Assembly (NCBI GenBank): GCA_038205115.1
Contig: JBBRCE010000008.1
Span: 1-64,000 of the forward strand
Length of the DNA stretch: 64,000 nucleotides
Direction of reading: 5' to 3'
Source of the DNA: JBBRCE01 sp038205115
Lineage (GTDB): Bacteria > Planctomycetota > Planctomycetia > Pirellulales > JBBRCE01
Shown: one piece after another, positions 62,240 through 64,000 of the stretch
Numbering within the stretch: position 1 is the first letter of the stretch
Layout of the letters: every line of letters begins with the position of its first letter
Translations under genes and position numbers: made by a program
Notes under the pieces: generated by a model
Seen by the model: only the letters and a program-made list of their open reading frames with translations
Told to the model about the DNA's origin: nothing
Database searches by the model: none

Positions 62240-63898
62240 TTATTCCGCCGCGCGGACTTTGATCGATTGGCGGTTGCTACCTTGCGTGCGCGGCGCGAAT
62301 GGATCGGCCTGCATGTTGGGCGAAAGTTCCGCGCCGCTTGATGCCCGCGCTGGCGCACCGCTGGCCGGAGGTAAGCTGGTCGAACTGCTGCCTAGCGGAT
62401 CGTCCGCGAACGCCGCAGGCGCGCCGCGATGAGCACGGTTATCGGGCAGGCTGCGCATGGAATCGGTGGCCGCGGGCATTTCGTTGCGGAAAGTGCTCTC
62501 ACCTCGAGATTGCAAGTCCGCTCGCCCTGAACTGCGCGCCGAGAGTTGATCGTCGGCCGCACTCCAAGGACCAGGATTATCGCGATTGCGCGGCACGCTG
62601 CTGAGTTCGGCTTGCGCGATGGGTGCCATGCGTTCTTCTTCCGGACGGGCCGGGCGCATCACCGACGGCATGCTGCTGACGTCTAGCTTGGCGGGCTCGC
62701 GCGGCGACGATTTCGGCTCGGCTGGCTCGCTCTGCGCGACGGGTGATTTTACTTTTGGCTTTTCGGCATCCAAATTGGCAGATGCCGGCGTAACGTCGCC
62801 AGACTCGACAAACGTCGTACGCGTGGGCTGGCCTCCGCTGGGCTTAACGCCACCGGCCGAGGGCAGCGGCGAGCGAATCAGCATGCCAACCACCAGCTCG
62901 TCTCGCATTTGCGTCGACTCGGTGACATTCAAGGCGTATTCGGCGATGTCGAAGTTGTATTCGCGCACGGCGTCTAAAAACAGTTTGCGTTGTTTGCGAA
63001 CTTCGTTGCGGCACAGCACGACCAGGCCCGCCGCTTGCGCCGCGCTGCCTGTGCCTGCCATAAACGCTTTCTCCGCTTCGGCCTGCGCTTCGAATGCGTT
63101 GGTCACGGCATAGGCACGTTTTTGAATCACATCGTGACGGCCGGGCAGAATCTGATCCAGCGCCCGCAACCGTGCCGGCGCGACTTTGTTGGCAAAAATC
63201 CGCGTGAACTCGGTGCGATATTGCCCAACAAACGGCAGGTCGCCCGCCATCGGCATTTGATCTTGCGACGAGAAATTGAGTAATTTGGCCAGCTCGGTTT
63301 GTGCCAGTTGCGCATTAACCAACGATTCTTCGCGCATGCCCTTGGTCGATTGACGAGCGGCACGCAGTAAGGTCGTGGCCAGGCGATCGCCGGTCGGGTC
63401 CGAAACTTTCTCAATTTGCAGGTTTTCGTCCACGGCAAAATTATGGTCGGCCGTGATCAGCGCTAGCTTCCAGTAAGCGCGAGTGATTTCCAGCTTCTGA
63501 GCGCGGCTTGTGGCGTGGCTTAATGCATCGACCAGTGCCAAACGTCGACCGGTCAGTTTCGACTCCGGCGGCGCATGCAAAGCGTCGGAAATCAACTGCG
63601 CCTCGGGCGCGCTGACGTTACTCGCGTAATTGTTCCGCGTGTCGTGCGGAGACTCAAAGTCGTTTTCTGGCCGCCCGACCGGCTGTTGCCGCGGTTGAGA
63701 TGGCTGGACGACGCGGCCGCCATTGTCGCGCGGCGCGAACCCGTTTTCGTCCATCACGGCCGGACCGCCGCGAGCGTTGTTAAAATTCGAGCCGCCCTGA
63801 AAATTCGAGGGATTCGATGGATTTGAGGGAATGTCAAGCGGTCGCAGGCCGGGTTGACCCAGCAGCGCGCTACAAAGAACCAGTGAAGTCGCAATCAT
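62240..63898 (-). CDS. Exported Pro/Ser-rich hypothetical protein
   Basis: 552 aa from the ATG at 63898; a TTG at 63979 would add 27 residues and give the signal peptide a longer basic start (GRAWKHLRFFLLAG), and the frame stays open to the window edge, so the true start may be outside. After the signal peptide (MIATSLVLCSALLG) comes a disordered Asn/Ser/Gly segment, then a helical region (about 110-345; LVDALSHATSRAQKLEITRA, EAEKAFMAGTGSAAQAAGLV) that resembles the helical rods of TolC-like proteins without certainty. The last 200 residues are disordered. No function known. Confidence 0.6.
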   Translation of the reverse strand: MIATSLVLCSALLGQPGLRPLDIPSNPSNPSNFQGGSNFNNARGGPAVMDENGFAPRDNGGRVVQPSQPRQQPVGRPENDFESPHDTRNNYASNVSAPEAQLISDALHAPPESKLTGRRLALVDALSHATSRAQKLEITRAYWKLALITADHNFAVDENLQIEKVSDPTGDRLATTLLRAARQSTKGMREESLVNAQLAQTELAKLLNFSSQDQMPMAGDLPFVGQYRTEFTRIFANKVAPARLRALDQILPGRHDVIQKRAYAVTNAFEAQAEAEKAFMAGTGSAAQAAGLVVLCRNEVRKQRKLFLDAVREYNFDIAEYALNVTESTQMRDELVVGMLIRSPLPSAGGVKPSGGQPTRTTFVESGDVTPASANLDAEKPKVKSPVAQSEPAEPKSSPREPAKLDVSSMPSVMRPARPEEERMAPIAQAELSSVPRNRDNPGPWSAADDQLSARSSGRADLQSRGESTFRNEMPAATDSMRSLPDNRAHRGAPAAFADDPLGSSSTSLPPASGAPARASSGAELSPNMQADPFAPRTQGSNRQSIKVRAAE

Positions 63899-64000
63899 CC
63901 TCGGCAACCCCGCAAGTAAAAAGAACCTGAGATGCTTCCATGCACGCCCTAGATTGACAATTTTTTGGATTTGAGTCAATGCGAATCGGCTGGCGTCCAG

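Noticed and set aside
1..64000. tRNA, rRNA, tmRNA, RNase P RNA or SRP RNA genes
   Set aside because: No T-loop motifs or conserved cores were found by eye in the gaps; a covariance-model search could still find one.

Overview
The window reads as chromosomal DNA of a planctomycete, most likely of the Pirellulales type. This is inferred from gene families, because there is no rRNA or tRNA in the window to place it. The markers are a DUF1549/DUF1553 plus DUF1501 pair, small membrane proteins with an N-terminal NPFQSP motif, very large BatA/VWA, DUF4175-like and coiled-coil proteins around a MoxR ATPase, and an anti-sigma factor fused to a DUF1559-like H-X-DG domain. Start codons often lack a clear Shine-Dalgarno sequence. 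lpxD and lpxI point to lipid A synthesis and hence an outer membrane.

Layout. 0-6 kb (mostly minus): membrane protein, bioB, and the DUF1501 and DUF1549/1553 pair. 6.7-12 kb: a cysteine-rich lipoprotein, lpxD-lpxI, and a REC-PAS3-histidine kinase. 12.1-20.5 kb (plus): a housekeeping run, aroF-tpiA-secG-yicC-gmk-rpoZ-coaC-(unknown)-Hsp70, with ATGA overlaps at aroF/tpiA and gmk/rpoZ. 20.6-24.6 kb: a ctpA-type protease (minus), a crotonase-family enzyme and an unknown gene. 24.6-25.5 kb: scar tissue, namely a decayed copy of the metH 3' end and a membrane-protein gene split by a 100-bp MITE. 25.6-32 kb: metH (minus), an RlmM-like methyltransferase and a membrane protein. 32.2-47 kb (plus): the MoxR cluster, consisting of a secreted prenyltransferase-repeat protein, BatA/VWA, a second large VWA-type membrane protein, a DUF4175-like protein, a 1388-aa exported coiled-coil protein, MoxR, an inserted four-helix-bundle cassette, and DUF58; a DJ-1/PfpI protein follows. 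47.9-52.3 kb: a two-gene operon whose 1159-aa product carries kinase motifs of the PI3/PI4-kinase or HipA type. 52.3-64 kb: a planctomycete hypothetical, a GlcD-GlcF fusion, a repeat-rich intergenic stretch with the second MITE copy, an ECF sigma/anti-sigma pair, a methyltransferase, an M48 (Ste24) protease, a DUF1877 protein and an exported hypothetical.

The most unusual items are the two inverted MITE copies (about 96% identical, TTA/TAA target duplications), where removing one copy restores the interrupted reading frame; the four-helix-bundle gene flanked by inverted AATTGCA/AATTGAA heptads between moxR and DUF58; and the PI-kinase-like two-gene operon. Database searches could not be run, so family names rest on motif recognition.
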